Of a stretch of DNA of 64,000 bases, positions 52,237-60,755 are shown piece after piece. Origin of the DNA: Kazachstania africana CBS 2517 (Eukaryota > Ascomycota > Saccharomycetes > Saccharomycetales > Saccharomycetaceae); the NCBI RefSeq assembly GCF_000304475.1, contig NC_018951.1, forward strand, positions 310,001 to 374,000, given 5' to 3'. The position numbers and the translations under genes are program-made. The notes beneath the pieces are model-generated. The model was given only the letters and a program-made list of their open reading frames with translations. It was not told the origin of the DNA and searched no databases. The number at the start of each line of letters is the position of its first letter. The first letter of the stretch is position 1.

Positions 52237-52408
52237 ATAATTTTCTATATAGGATTACTAAAATTAATGCTAATAAATTAGTCAATCTTTTTTTTGAAGT
52301 AGACCACACCTCGAGGAAATAATGAGAAAAATGAGACATTGGTACAAATAATAATGATATGAATAGATGACATTATGAATATATATTTCTTTTTGATTAG
52401 AAAAGGGT

Positions 52409-53746
52409 TCAGTGGCCGACACCCAACAGTAATGTCGCGGCTAAAGAGGCAATCATAACAAATAGACCCCAAATGGATAAGAACAAACCTAGATATCTGA
52501 AAAATCTTGCAGATTTAGGTAATGGTGATGATGTTGCAGAGAATTCGGAGCCTATCAATTTGAATCCAAATATACCTGGTAGAATAAATGATATTGAGGT
52601 TGAACCTGTCGCGCCCACAATAGCGAGGACTTTAGCTAAAGAATTCACAGAAATGGCTAAAGTGTATGAAAATAGAAGGATACATACAGTTATGATATTG
52701 AAACGCTTTCCTCTTAGAGGAATTTCCTCTGGTTGTTTTGGAGAATCTTCTTCGATCAGTTCAACTGCCAAGAGTGTATCTTCCTCATCAGGCGGTACAT
52801 TAATTGGTTGAGTGGCAATCTCATTTGAATTTTTTTCTTGAATGTAGTGCCATATGTGATGAATGGAGGCTCTACAAGGATGGCATTGTAATGGAAATGC
52901 TAACATCACGAGAAATACGATAGCTAGTCTTCCAATGGTGCTTGAAGCCGTTCTTGGATATAAAGTGATAATGTTACCCACGATGTTATCGCCAAAGGTT
53001 AAATAACCGGAAAATCCGATTAAAATGTATAATAGATAAGCTAAGATCATTGCAATTATTGGAATTTTCTTGATGTGAGTGAAGGCAATATTAGATTGTT
53101 CATTAATCACTGAGAAAAAATTGTGATGACAGGTGTATGCAAAGACAAAGATTGGCAAAGTTGTAAGTGGAGATGGTTCATGTTTTGGAAGTCCGATGGA
53201 TACAACTCCTTTTAGATCGTGAACGTCTTCCGTTTGGAAGATAAAATGAGCAACGACTAATACGCAAAGATACGCTACTGCAGAGATTGCAATCATTGAA
53301 GCATATCTCAATGAGTTTAATTTCCTTAAGAAGCATAAAGGTGAAACGATAAAGAGCATGATCAGACTAATATGAAAATCTCTATTCAATAGAATATGAC
53401 TCGTAGTGAATACAGCAAAGATCTGCGGCATTAAATCTCCTACAACAATCATATATGAGACCCCAACGCCAAAGCATTTGACAGCAATAGCCAAATCAAA
53501 AACCACACTCAAAGAAGGACTAATTAATTGAGACAACGTGAAAAAGGAGGCAGAACCACTTGCTGTATATTTAGCCACTTGTGCCTGTAATATAAGTCCA
53601 CTCAATGCGCAGAAACCACATATTGCGATCATTAGGAATCCCGGAACTAACCCAAATGGTTTGAAAGCATACGGCATAGCCAGTATACCGGCACCACACG
53701 CTGTGTGCAACAGTGTTATGACTCCAGAACGGATAGATGATGGCAT
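52409..53746 (-). CDS. AVT5: Vacuolar amino-acid transporter, Avt5/Avt6 type
   Basis: Member of the AAAP (SLC36/38-like) family; Avt6 exports acidic amino acids from the vacuole and Avt5 is its duplicate. It has 445 residues (S. cerevisiae Avt5 509, Avt6 448). The N-terminal signature SSIRSGVITLLHTACGAGIL with MPYAFKPFGLVPG is typical of the family's first membrane segment; about 10-11 hydrophobic segments follow. A hydrophilic loop of about 310-350 (PPDEEDTLLAVELIEED) precedes the last segments. The ATG is at 53746. It converges with TEL1, as YBL088C-YBL089W. The length resembles Avt6 more than Avt5. Confidence 0.9.
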   Translation of the reverse strand: MPSSIRSGVITLLHTACGAGILAMPYAFKPFGLVPGFLMIAICGFCALSGLILQAQVAKYTASGSASFFTLSQLISPSLSVVFDLAIAVKCFGVGVSYMIVVGDLMPQIFAVFTTSHILLNRDFHISLIMLFIVSPLCFLRKLNSLRYASMIAISAVAYLCVLVVAHFIFQTEDVHDLKGVVSIGLPKHEPSPLTTLPIFVFAYTCHHNFFSVINEQSNIAFTHIKKIPIIAMILAYLLYILIGFSGYLTFGDNIVGNIITLYPRTASSTIGRLAIVFLVMLAFPLQCHPCRASIHHIWHYIQEKNSNEIATQPINVPPDEEDTLLAVELIEEDSPKQPEEIPLRGKRFNIITVCILLFSYTLAISVNSLAKVLAIVGATGSTSISFILPGIFGFKLIGSEFSATSSPLPKSARFFRYLGLFLSIWGLFVMIASLAATLLLGVGH

Positions 53747-54169
53747 ATTTTATCTAGAACTCAAAGGACAAAAGGGAACGGGTAACGTACAAAACACGAC
53801 GATACTAAAACAGTTAGAGGAAACGAAACCGACAATTTTCGAAGAAAATATGCGTGAAAAGCAGTCAATTGGTCCAGTCTAATCTCCCTAGCAGAAATCT
53901 CTTTGGAATACCAACTTCTTGTACTCATCCTAATTGTTTATAAGATATATATATATATATATATATCGATTTTCGGAATCAACAGATAGACCATATCTCC
54001 GTTCGAAACGATCCAAATTCAGCAACTATCCGCATATTTAAATGAACAACGAACAATTTAATCAACATATATAGGGAATGTTAGGGAAGACTCTGATAGT
54101 AGTTCTGGTATTTGTTATTACTACAACGAGTCAATTGATATCAGTCAATAGGTTTCGAGAACTTTTGCA
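53747..54169. promoter_or_regulatory. Divergent AVT5-SCS2 promoter region
   Basis: 423 bp between divergent genes, carrying (AT)10 at 53945-53964. S. cerevisiae has MRP21 and MAP2 in this interval; neither is present. No RNA gene was seen. Confidence 0.45.
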
Positions 54170-54931
54170 ATGGAATTCAAGCCAGACTATTTACATTACT
54201 ATGGTATGTATTGTATGAATCCCACCCGGATTTTTACAGGTGATGCTTTTATGATTCGATCTGAGGAAGTATACTGAAGTGTGAATTTCTATACTAACGT
54301 TATCTTTATAGCACCATTAACTGGTCAGTCCACTGATTACATAACTGTTACAAATACAGGAGATCAAAGATATGTTTTCAAGGTGAAGACCACATCCCCT
54401 AAGCTATATTGTGTGCGTCCCACCGCTGCCATTGTTAAACCTGGTGAAGAAGTTAAAGTGGAAGTTATATTTCTTGGATTAACTGAAGAGCCAGTCCCAG
54501 AGATCAAATGTAAGGATAAATTTCTCGTTATTGCCTTACCTGCACCATATGACTTGAAGGATACACCAGTGACAGAGGCATGGCCTGAATTAGAAGCTGA
54601 ATTTAAGAAAGATTCAGTTTCAAAGAAGATCAAAGTTAAATATGTCATGGAACCAAAACAAAAAGAGCATGTTCTTGCAGTTAGTGATACAACAGTACAG
54701 GACACAATTAAGGCAAATCGTGATGGCATTTCTGATGAGAAATTGCAAGAAGAACGAACAACTTCAATTACAGAAGATACCAATGCACCACTTTCAACGG
54801 CAAGTTCCAAGATTGTTGATACTGGTTCATCTGTTGTTGATGGGTCCATTGAAACAGAGGCTGGACCAAATTCATTTTTAATTATTCTAATAGCACTTCT
54901 TGTACTTCTTCTAGGTTGGTTATATTACTAG
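54170..54931 (+). CDS. SCS2: VAP-family ER membrane-contact protein, spliced
   Basis: ER tether and receptor for FFAT-motif lipid-transfer proteins; affects inositol regulation and plasma-membrane contact sites. Two exons: 54170-54203 (MEFKPDYLHYY plus one base) and 54312-54931, giving 217 residues. Splicing restores the MSP domain start, YYAPLTGQSTDYITVTNT; without it the first strand is missing. The FFAT-binding core KVKTTSPKLYCVRPTAA and VIFLGLTEEPVPE are intact. An acidic linker of about 130-190 leads to one C-terminal membrane segment (FLIILIALLVLLLGWLYY). S. cerevisiae has two copies, SCS2 (244 residues) and SCS22 (175, with an intron near its 5' end as here). The length and the full tail anchor resemble Scs2; the position and intron resemble SCS22. 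Confidence 0.93.
54204..54311 (+). other. Intron in SCS2/SCS22
   Basis: 108 nt with GTATGT at 54204, a perfect TACTAAC at 54292-54298 and TATAG at the 3' end (54311). Removal joins codon G|CA in frame and restores the conserved APLT block. Confidence 0.93.
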
Positions 54932-55199
54932 ATATTAGACCGTGAGTATCTCATTATTTATATAAATACTTTTTTACATCTATCCTTCTTGCTTTCAAAA
55001 AAGATTACGATTTACTTGATATCACTTGACCCTCTGTGATTCAATGGCATTAATGCACATCTAAGATAGTATATTATATATTGGGTATGAAAGATCGAAA
55101 AGAATGGTTGAATAATAACCCTAAATATATGTTATAGTTTTTTTAAGATGGAAGATTATACATTGAAAAAGTTGACTATATTTGTATTTGTTAACTCAT

Positions 55200-55595
55200 T
55201 TAAGCTTCTAAAGCTAAACGGCCCTTTGGGTTAGTGACCTTGACACCTAAAGCCTTAGCTCTGGCTAAAATACCGACTCTGTTCTTGGCGGAGACGTTGT
55301 GAGCGATTTCAGCAGCGTAAGATTTAGTGTGCATCATTAAAGTTTCTAAGTCCTTGATGTTAGCAACGACGAAAACCTTGTGACCGGAAGGAGTTAAGAA
55401 CTTGGTCTTCTTGTTAGAACCGTAACCGATGGTTGGTTCAGCAATGTTACCTCTGAATCTTCTTCTAACGACGGAGTCAATACCCTTTTGCTTTCTCCAG
55501 TTTTCAGCGACTCTGTGGTAACGGTCAGAGTGATGACGCTTGAATTTCTTAGAGTGTTTCTTAACAATCTTTGGGTGTGGTAAAGCGGAAGTCAT
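55200..55595 (-). CDS. RPL32: 60S ribosomal protein eL32
   Basis: Large-subunit ribosomal protein, 131 residues (S. cerevisiae 130). The family core is clear: [20 protein letters not shown], then [17 protein letters not shown] and [20 protein letters not shown]; the tail is [15 protein letters not shown]. Codon bias is strong. The ATG at 55595 lies directly after a predicted 3' splice site, so the intron is entirely in the 5'UTR. Two Rap1-like motifs lie upstream near 56,306-56,315 and 56,472-56,486. The neighbour order SCS22-RPL32-ROX3 is that of S. cerevisiae (YBL091C-A, YBL092W, YBL093C). Confidence 0.97.
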   Translation of the reverse strand: MTSALPHPKIVKKHSKKFKRHHSDRYHRVAENWRKQKGIDSVVRRRFRGNIAEPTIGYGSNKKTKFLTPSGHKVFVVANIKDLETLMMHTKSYAAEIAHNVSAKNRVGILARAKALGVKVTNPKGRLALEA

Positions 55596-55919
55596 CTGTT
55601 TTGAAAATTATTGATATAATTGTTAGTAAAAAGTTTACTTGTCATGACCAAAAAGTGTGAAAGAAATGTGATAATAATTTGAAATATTGAAATTTTCTCT
55701 ATTGTTGTTGGGATCACTTCTCTGTTGTGGTTAATTGGAACGTAACTGTCTAGAGAGATGGCATTTTCCATGTATTCATTATAGAAAATCGACTTAGATT
55801 ATTCATTGTCATTCTGTGAATTAGAGTTTCATTGATCTTTTTTTGGTGGTAGAACCATTTTCTAAAACGTTCTAATCTTTGATTTCTTACACTCCCACGT
55901 ATACTGATTTTCGACATAC
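55596..55919 (-). other. Predicted 5'UTR intron of RPL32
   Basis: On the minus strand: AAAG followed by GTATGT starting at 55919, branch site TACTAAC at 55628-55622, and AACAG ending at 55596, immediately before the ATG at 55595. Length 324 nt. All three signals match the yeast consensus. Confidence 0.88.
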
Positions 55920-57209
55920 CTTTATTCTTACTGTTCTTATGTCTTCAACTAGTAATGGTGCTGATAATTTCACCAGCTTTCTATATAGTTTTCACTATCC
56001 ATACGAAATTGCTCGAGTCTGCGAACCATTGCATCCATTGTCGGCGTAAGTGTTTCCGACAATTCCATTAGAGAAGTGATTGTTAGAAGGAGAGCGTGCT
56101 GTTTAGGCAGGTGGATTATTCGCAGCTCATGGGAGGTTGCCGACGGACGGGACGAGACCATCCCACTGTCCTGGAACGGGAGAACTCGTAAGACGCGGTA
56201 TATGCATTACTTTTGCGTTGCTTTCTCGTTTTTTTGCAATTTTTCAAATTTTCTAAAAAAAAAAACTGAAAAATTATTTAAAAAAGCATAGAATAATCTC
56301 GTGGAAACCCATACCACCAGAGCTCATAACTCTTTTGGACCTATTGATACGTACAAGACAGGAGGGAACGGCACATATTATCCCACATGAATGGATTACC
56401 TTACAGTGTATCTATAAGATCTCACGTGTTAGGTCAACGATAGCAATTGACTTCCCTCAAATAATGCGGTTTGGGTGTGTGGATGTCGCAGAAAACAGTC
56501 AAACGAAATAGTGCCAATCCACTGCACGCACACAAAAATAAGTCAGCCAAGAGGGTAACCCCAACACAAGCCTTTCCCAGTGAATATGCAAACTTACAAA
56601 CGACAAAGAACTTACCTGATTAAATGATTCACATAAAATGAATATCCAAGCATGCTATGAAAATCAGTATATACTTCACAGCCAATCTACTTACTCTGTA
56701 ATCTGCAAAAGCCCCACACTGCAAGCCGTGCTCTAAGTAAGGTCTGCATAGCTATTGGCATCACGGTATGCCATCCCCAGTAACAAAGGAGGTTGCATGC
56801 AACTCCTGTCGCCGTACCCCCCCCCATCACAACGTATTCTATTCTTCAAGCCTCTCACGTGTCAACTCGATCTGTAAATACTTCAACCTTTTTTTCTTGG
56901 CTATCCCAGGCATGATATCTGCAGACTTCGGACAACTGTTCTTACACTTTCTATTGATCGTTTATTTTCTTATTAATTACAGAAACGGTTAAGTTTGAAT
57001 ATCTGTATATATTACATCCAATAAAAAATAAATCTCAACAAAAGACATACTTTGTGTATCCCGTAGGAGGCCAACAATATCGCATTAAAAGAACATATTT
57101 TCAACAGGTCTATCCTTGTATACTATAAGTAAAAAGCTCTGTTAAAGCCTCAAAGTCAGCATTTAGCATTTTTCCATCTGCATTACAATAAATATAACTA
57201 ATTCTCAAA
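55920..57209. promoter_or_regulatory. Divergent RPL32-ROX3 region
   Basis: 1.29 kb between the RPL32 5' splice site and ROX3. Rap1-like motifs: AACCCATACC (56306-56315) and TGGGTGTGTGGATGT (56472-56486, reverse of a Rap1-type site). A GC-rich part at about 56,030-56,205 holds a perfect ATTGTCGG/CCGACAAT hairpin (56037-56063) and a small minus-strand frame. Further right are a 12-bp palindrome GTTGCATGCAAC (56792-56803) and a C9 run (56817-56825). No tRNA was seen. Confidence 0.5.
55970..56161 (-). CDS. Possible small ORF, 63 codons, unrecognised
   Basis: ATG at 56161, stop at 55970. The C-terminal half reads like an amphipathic helix (MDAMVRRLEQFRMDSENYIE), the composition is protein-like, and the DNA is GC-richer than its flanks. 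However, it lies between the RPL32 UAS and its 5' splice site, it contains a perfect 8-bp hairpin that could instead mean structured RNA, and I recognise no family. It could be a translated uORF of RPL32, an independent gene or chance. Confidence 0.2.
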   Translation of the reverse strand: MVSSRPSATSHELRIIHLPKQHALLLTITSLMELSETLTPTMDAMVRRLEQFRMDSENYIESW

Positions 57210-57833
57210 ATGAATGGTATCACTACACTAAACGAGGATTTTCTACCTTCATATTACTATTATGTAGAACCGGAGAAAGTCTATGAACCACAACAGCCAA
57301 ACCCTCTGGATGATTTGATCTCAGTCTATGGTTTAGACGATTTGGCAAGACAAGTGGCAAGAACGAATTCTGACGGTTCGAAAGCAGTTAAACTACGAAA
57401 ATCCTATAAAAATCAAATATCTGATATCTCTGGTAAATTTAATACTATACCAACGCGAGAGAATGGTAAAGGTGGTGATATTGCCAATGTGCTATTTCAA
57501 AATAATCAAGATATGATGAATCAAGTTACTAGAACTCCAAATATGACGGATCAGCAATATAGGGAAGCGTTAATCAGTAGAGATGCTGCACTATTTCAAT
57601 CCCCTAATCTAGACTGGGATATGGCTACAAATGTGCTCTCGCAATTTGAAAGATCCTATCCAACAGAATTTCAAAATCAAGCTGGATTCCAAGTTGATGA
57701 TTTGGCATTTGATTTGGATGGTACTGGCAAAGCTATCAACTCGAAGAAAAGGAAAAATAAGTCTAATGGGAGCTCTATGGCTACTCCTAATAGTGACGTT
57801 CAAGAAGATTTGAAAAGAAGACGTCTTGAATAG
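57210..57833 (+). CDS. ROX3: Mediator head subunit Med19
   Basis: Essential Mediator subunit linking the head module to activators. It has 207 residues (S. cerevisiae 220). The conserved region is visible: [20 protein letters not shown] near the start, [20 protein letters not shown] in the middle, [17 protein letters not shown] at about 60-76, and a basic C-terminus [11 protein letters not shown] ending RRRLE. The ATG at 57210 is preceded by an A/T-rich leader. It is YBL093C in S. cerevisiae and the last gene here of the YBL block. Confidence 0.95.
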   Translation: MNGITTLNEDFLPSYYYYVEPEKVYEPQQPNPLDDLISVYGLDDLARQVARTNSDGSKAVKLRKSYKNQISDISGKFNTIPTRENGKGGDIANVLFQNNQDMMNQVTRTPNMTDQQYREALISRDAALFQSPNLDWDMATNVLSQFERSYPTEFQNQAGFQVDDLAFDLDGTGKAINSKKRKNKSNGSSMATPNSDVQEDLKRRRLE

Positions 57834-57963
57834 ACTGTTTTTTTTTCAACACATTGTGAATACTACTACAAGTAATGCGTAAAGAAAACTACTGTTATAA
57901 TCACAATTAAACATATGGGTACCATTGGAATATTTACTTAATCATCTTTATAAAAAAATAGCT

Positions 57964-58629
57964 TTATATTCGCTTCATCCCTTCATATAGTCCCGTAAAA
58001 TAATCACTCAATCTACGAGCACCGTTTTGAACACTATTCTTGATCATATTTAAATCCTGCTCCCTATTGGAACTAAATACGTCAAATCCACTTTCCACTC
58101 TGTTGAGTCCTTCATTGGTTTTCATCCGGTGACCTTTCTTTGATCTAAAATACTTGGCACTGTCACTTTGTATATTGAAATCATTATTATTTAGTGTATG
58201 GTTTTGAAAAGAATCGTTTGAATGATTCCAGTTATCATTGAAATAGTCTGCAGAGGAAATAGATGGGGCCTTTGAGTAATTTTTCAGATGTGACTTAGCC
58301 TCATCTTCATTTTCAATTTTTTCATCATTGAAATAATCATCAGAAGAGATTGAAGTTCTTTTATCTCTATGAGAGCGATCGTTTATTAACATAGTTGCAT
58401 CATTTTCTACCATTCCAAAACTCAGCCTTGGAAGTCTTTTATATTCTTTGGGTGTTTCACAAGGCTCATACAATTCTGTTATTTCAGCATTGTCATTCGC
58501 ATTAAATGACAGTGGAGATGACGGATAAAAAGATTCAGATAATTCGTCCTGATGTTTTTCCTCCTTACGTTCCTTATCAAAATTAACAGTATCATGAATT
58601 AATTCGTTTTGTGACTTTCCTTTAGCCAA
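57964..58629 (-). CDS. Unrecognised ORF with SxDYF repeats and no start codon
   Basis: 221 codons open from a TTG at 58629, four codons after an in-frame stop. The first ATG is at 58413, which would leave 149 residues. The protein is polar and acidic, with three related motifs: SISSDDYFND, SISSADYFND and RRLSDYFTGLYEG at the C-terminus. No domain or membrane segment is recognised and I know no S. cerevisiae counterpart between ROX3 and YKU70. Its open part begins within the D-arm region of the tRNA-Tyr gene on the other strand, exactly at a synteny junction. I infer a gene that lost its 5' end in the rearrangement, or one that starts at the internal ATG. An undetected upstream exon is less likely: no branch site was seen nearby. 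Confidence 0.5.
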   Translation of the reverse strand: MAKGKSQNELIHDTVNFDKERKEEKHQDELSESFYPSSPLSFNANDNAEITELYEPCETPKEYKRLPRLSFGMVENDATMLINDRSHRDKRTSISSDDYFNDEKIENEDEAKSHLKNYSKAPSISSADYFNDNWNHSNDSFQNHTLNNNDFNIQSDSAKYFRSKKGHRMKTNEGLNRVESGFDVFSSNREQDLNMIKNSVQNGARRLSDYFTGLYEGMKRI

Positions 58630-58707
58630 GTTGGTTTAAGGCGCAAGACTGTAATGTGAAATACCAAAGTAATCTTGAGATCGGGCGTTCGACTCGCCCC
58701 CGGGAGA
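58616..58707 (+). tRNA. tRNA-Tyr (GUA) with intron; acceptor stem damaged
   Basis: The body from U8 onward is almost identical to yeast tRNA-Tyr: TAGCCAAGTTGG D-arm, CAAGA / TCTTG anticodon stem with anticodon GTA, T-arm GGGCG TTCGACT CGCCC and acceptor 3' strand CCGGGAG plus A. The intron is about 17 nt after GTAA and contains a TAC that can pair with the anticodon. The 5' acceptor strand is TTTCCTT instead of the expected CTCTCGG; against CCGGGAG this gives two U-C mismatches next to the body and two G-U pairs. T runs (58710-58716 and 19 T at 58720-58738) could terminate transcription. It may be a pseudogene or a tRNA rescued by editing or by error in the read. It lies directly upstream of YKU70. 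Confidence 0.75.
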
Positions 58708-58719
58708 TATTTTTTTCTA

Positions 58720-58738
58720 TTTTTTTTTTTTTTTTTTT
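58720..58738. repeat. T19 homopolymer
   Basis: Nineteen consecutive T downstream of tRNA-Tyr. It can act as Pol III terminator and as nucleosome-poor promoter DNA for YKU70. Confidence 0.8.
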
Positions 58739-58932
58739 GAAAAAGCGAATACTCCTACTTTGGTAATAAGGAAATTCATGTTTGGCGTTTGACCCAAGTC
58801 ATCAACTCTTTTGATTCTTCTTCAATTTCTGTAGTAAGATACAACATATACGGTTGGATATCTCGCACCTGTTTCTTCGCAACTTTTGCATTATTAGCAA
58901 CAATTTTATACGGTATCAATCGCTGAATAATC

Positions 58933-60699
58933 ATGTCTGGTGTTGATTCTGAGGTCAATGAAGATGACCAAAATGCTTCTTATAAGAAGTTTGAGAGTCA
59001 TGAAGCCATGATTTTTTCCGTTGAGTTATCAGATGGCATGTTTGAGACTGTTCCTGAGCTCAATAAGATTCAGCTGATAGAAATACTAGAATCACTGGAA
59101 GAGCTGATGTCGCAATTGATTGTAGTGAGACCTAATGCTGCCATCGGCTGCTATTTCCATTATTGCGGCAAGGAAGGTAACGACTATGGAATATATGAGT
59201 TTTTTCCCTTAAGTGACATTAATGCCAAAAATATGAAAAAACTGAGCGATTTATTGGAAGATCTTCGACTTGATAGAATAAATCTGATTGACTTTTTTCA
59301 ATACAATAATGCCAAGAAGACATCTATGGAAAAACTTTTCACATTTTACTTGAACCAATTTTCGATGGAGGTTGCAGGTCAACGTAAATACACTTTCCAA
59401 CGGATTTTTCTTTTCACCGATAACGATTCACCTATAGATAAGGAAGATAAGGAGGCTAAGTCAATACTGAGAAAGATTGTCGATGATTTAGATGAATCTC
59501 ACGTCAACTTTGTACCCTTTTTTATAGGTCGACCGGATGCACCATTTAATAGTGCACTTTACTCCGAAATTTTAAAGCTTGGTGCCAGGAAGGATTCAAG
59601 TACTGAATACGATGGGCCAAACACTACCCCAATACAAGCATCATATATCAAATCCAAGGTTTTAAGAAAAAGAGAAATTAAGAGAGTTGCGTTCCGATGC
59701 CCTTTAATTTTAAATGAAAAGAAAAACTTTATAGTGGGCTTACGAGGCTATATATTTGTAAGTCACGAAAAAGTTGCTACAAGATATAAGCTAGTATATG
59801 AATATGAAAATTTACGACAGGAGGCATTTTCGAGGAGAAAATTTTTGAGTTCAGAGACAGCTGAGGAAATAAAAGGAAAAGAACTTACTAAAATTTTTAC
59901 TCTAGGAGATTTAGATATAGAAGTAGATGAACGAAGATTCTTCGAAGTGGAAAAAGCTGATGATGATGTGAGATCGTTTTTAAAAGTCGTTGGTTTCCGT
60001 TCGATAAAGTCATGCGTTAAATACATAAATAACATTGATAAGGTCATGTTTGTTGTACCCGACGAAATGCAATACGTTAACTCGATTAAGATACTGACTT
60101 CACTGTTTAAGACGCTTAGAACGAAAGGGAAGGCTGCAATAATATGGGGGAAGCTTAAGGCAAATTCTAATCCTTCTCTTTTTGTATTGGAACCATCAGG
60201 AGAAAAGGACCCTAACGAAGGTTTTTATCTTCACCGTGTTCCATTCTTAGATGAAATAAGGAAATTACCAACAATGATAACCTATGAATGTGGCGAAAAC
60301 ACTTCAGACTATGAAAATTTAATAAAAGTAACAGAATATATCATGGCCTATTTCAATCTGAAGGGTGGTTATAATCCAATGGATTTGAAAAATCCATGCA
60401 TTCAAAAATATTTCAAGATTTTGCACGACTATTTATTGCAGATAGAGGACAAGACTTCGGACGAATCTTCAACAGAGCGAAAGCAAAGATTGTTAAGGGA
60501 GGATGATACTCTACGTAAAGTGTCACATATAAGAGAGAAGATTATATCATCATCAAGATCAGAGGATGCAGGAGCGCAAAAATTGAGTAAATATATTAAA
60601 GTTTGGAATAATTTTTATGCTAAGATAGAGAAAGAGAGCGTTTCTTTGGAACCTTCCAAAACTAAAAAAAGAAAGCCAGCGCCGACTTTAAATCTATAA
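58933..60699 (+). CDS. YKU70: Ku70 DNA-end-binding subunit
   Basis: Half of the Ku ring, which binds DNA ends for non-homologous end joining and protects telomeres. It has 588 residues (S. cerevisiae 602). A vWA-like N-terminal domain (about 20-240) includes EAMIFSVELSDGMFE and QRIFLFTDNDSP. The beta-barrel core (about 250-480) follows, with EIKRVAFRCPLILNEKKNFIV and MITYECGE. The C-terminal arm has ENLIKVTEYIMAYFN and a basic tail TKKRKPAPTLNL. The ATG at 58933 is the first in frame. In S. cerevisiae it is YMR284W, beside NGL2 (YMR285C), as here. The two stops are only 57 bp apart. Confidence 0.95.
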   Translation: MSGVDSEVNEDDQNASYKKFESHEAMIFSVELSDGMFETVPELNKIQLIEILESLEELMSQLIVVRPNAAIGCYFHYCGKEGNDYGIYEFFPLSDINAKNMKKLSDLLEDLRLDRINLIDFFQYNNAKKTSMEKLFTFYLNQFSMEVAGQRKYTFQRIFLFTDNDSPIDKEDKEAKSILRKIVDDLDESHVNFVPFFIGRPDAPFNSALYSEILKLGARKDSSTEYDGPNTTPIQASYIKSKVLRKREIKRVAFRCPLILNEKKNFIVGLRGYIFVSHEKVATRYKLVYEYENLRQEAFSRRKFLSSETAEEIKGKELTKIFTLGDLDIEVDERRFFEVEKADDDVRSFLKVVGFRSIKSCVKYINNIDKVMFVVPDEMQYVNSIKILTSLFKTLRTKGKAAIIWGKLKANSNPSLFVLEPSGEKDPNEGFYLHRVPFLDEIRKLPTMITYECGENTSDYENLIKVTEYIMAYFNLKGGYNPMDLKNPCIQKYFKILHDYLLQIEDKTSDESSTERKQRLLREDDTLRKVSHIREKIISSSRSEDAGAQKLSKYIKVWNNFYAKIEKESVSLEPSKTKKRKPAPTLNL

Positions 60700-60755
60700 A
60701 ATATGTTCCTTTTTTATCTATATAGTACAATCTATATGCAATCATCATGGCAATC

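Noticed and set aside
53538..53882. 114-codon plus-strand frame
   Set aside because: It lies mostly antisense to AVT5, whose transporter sequence is clearly the coding one.
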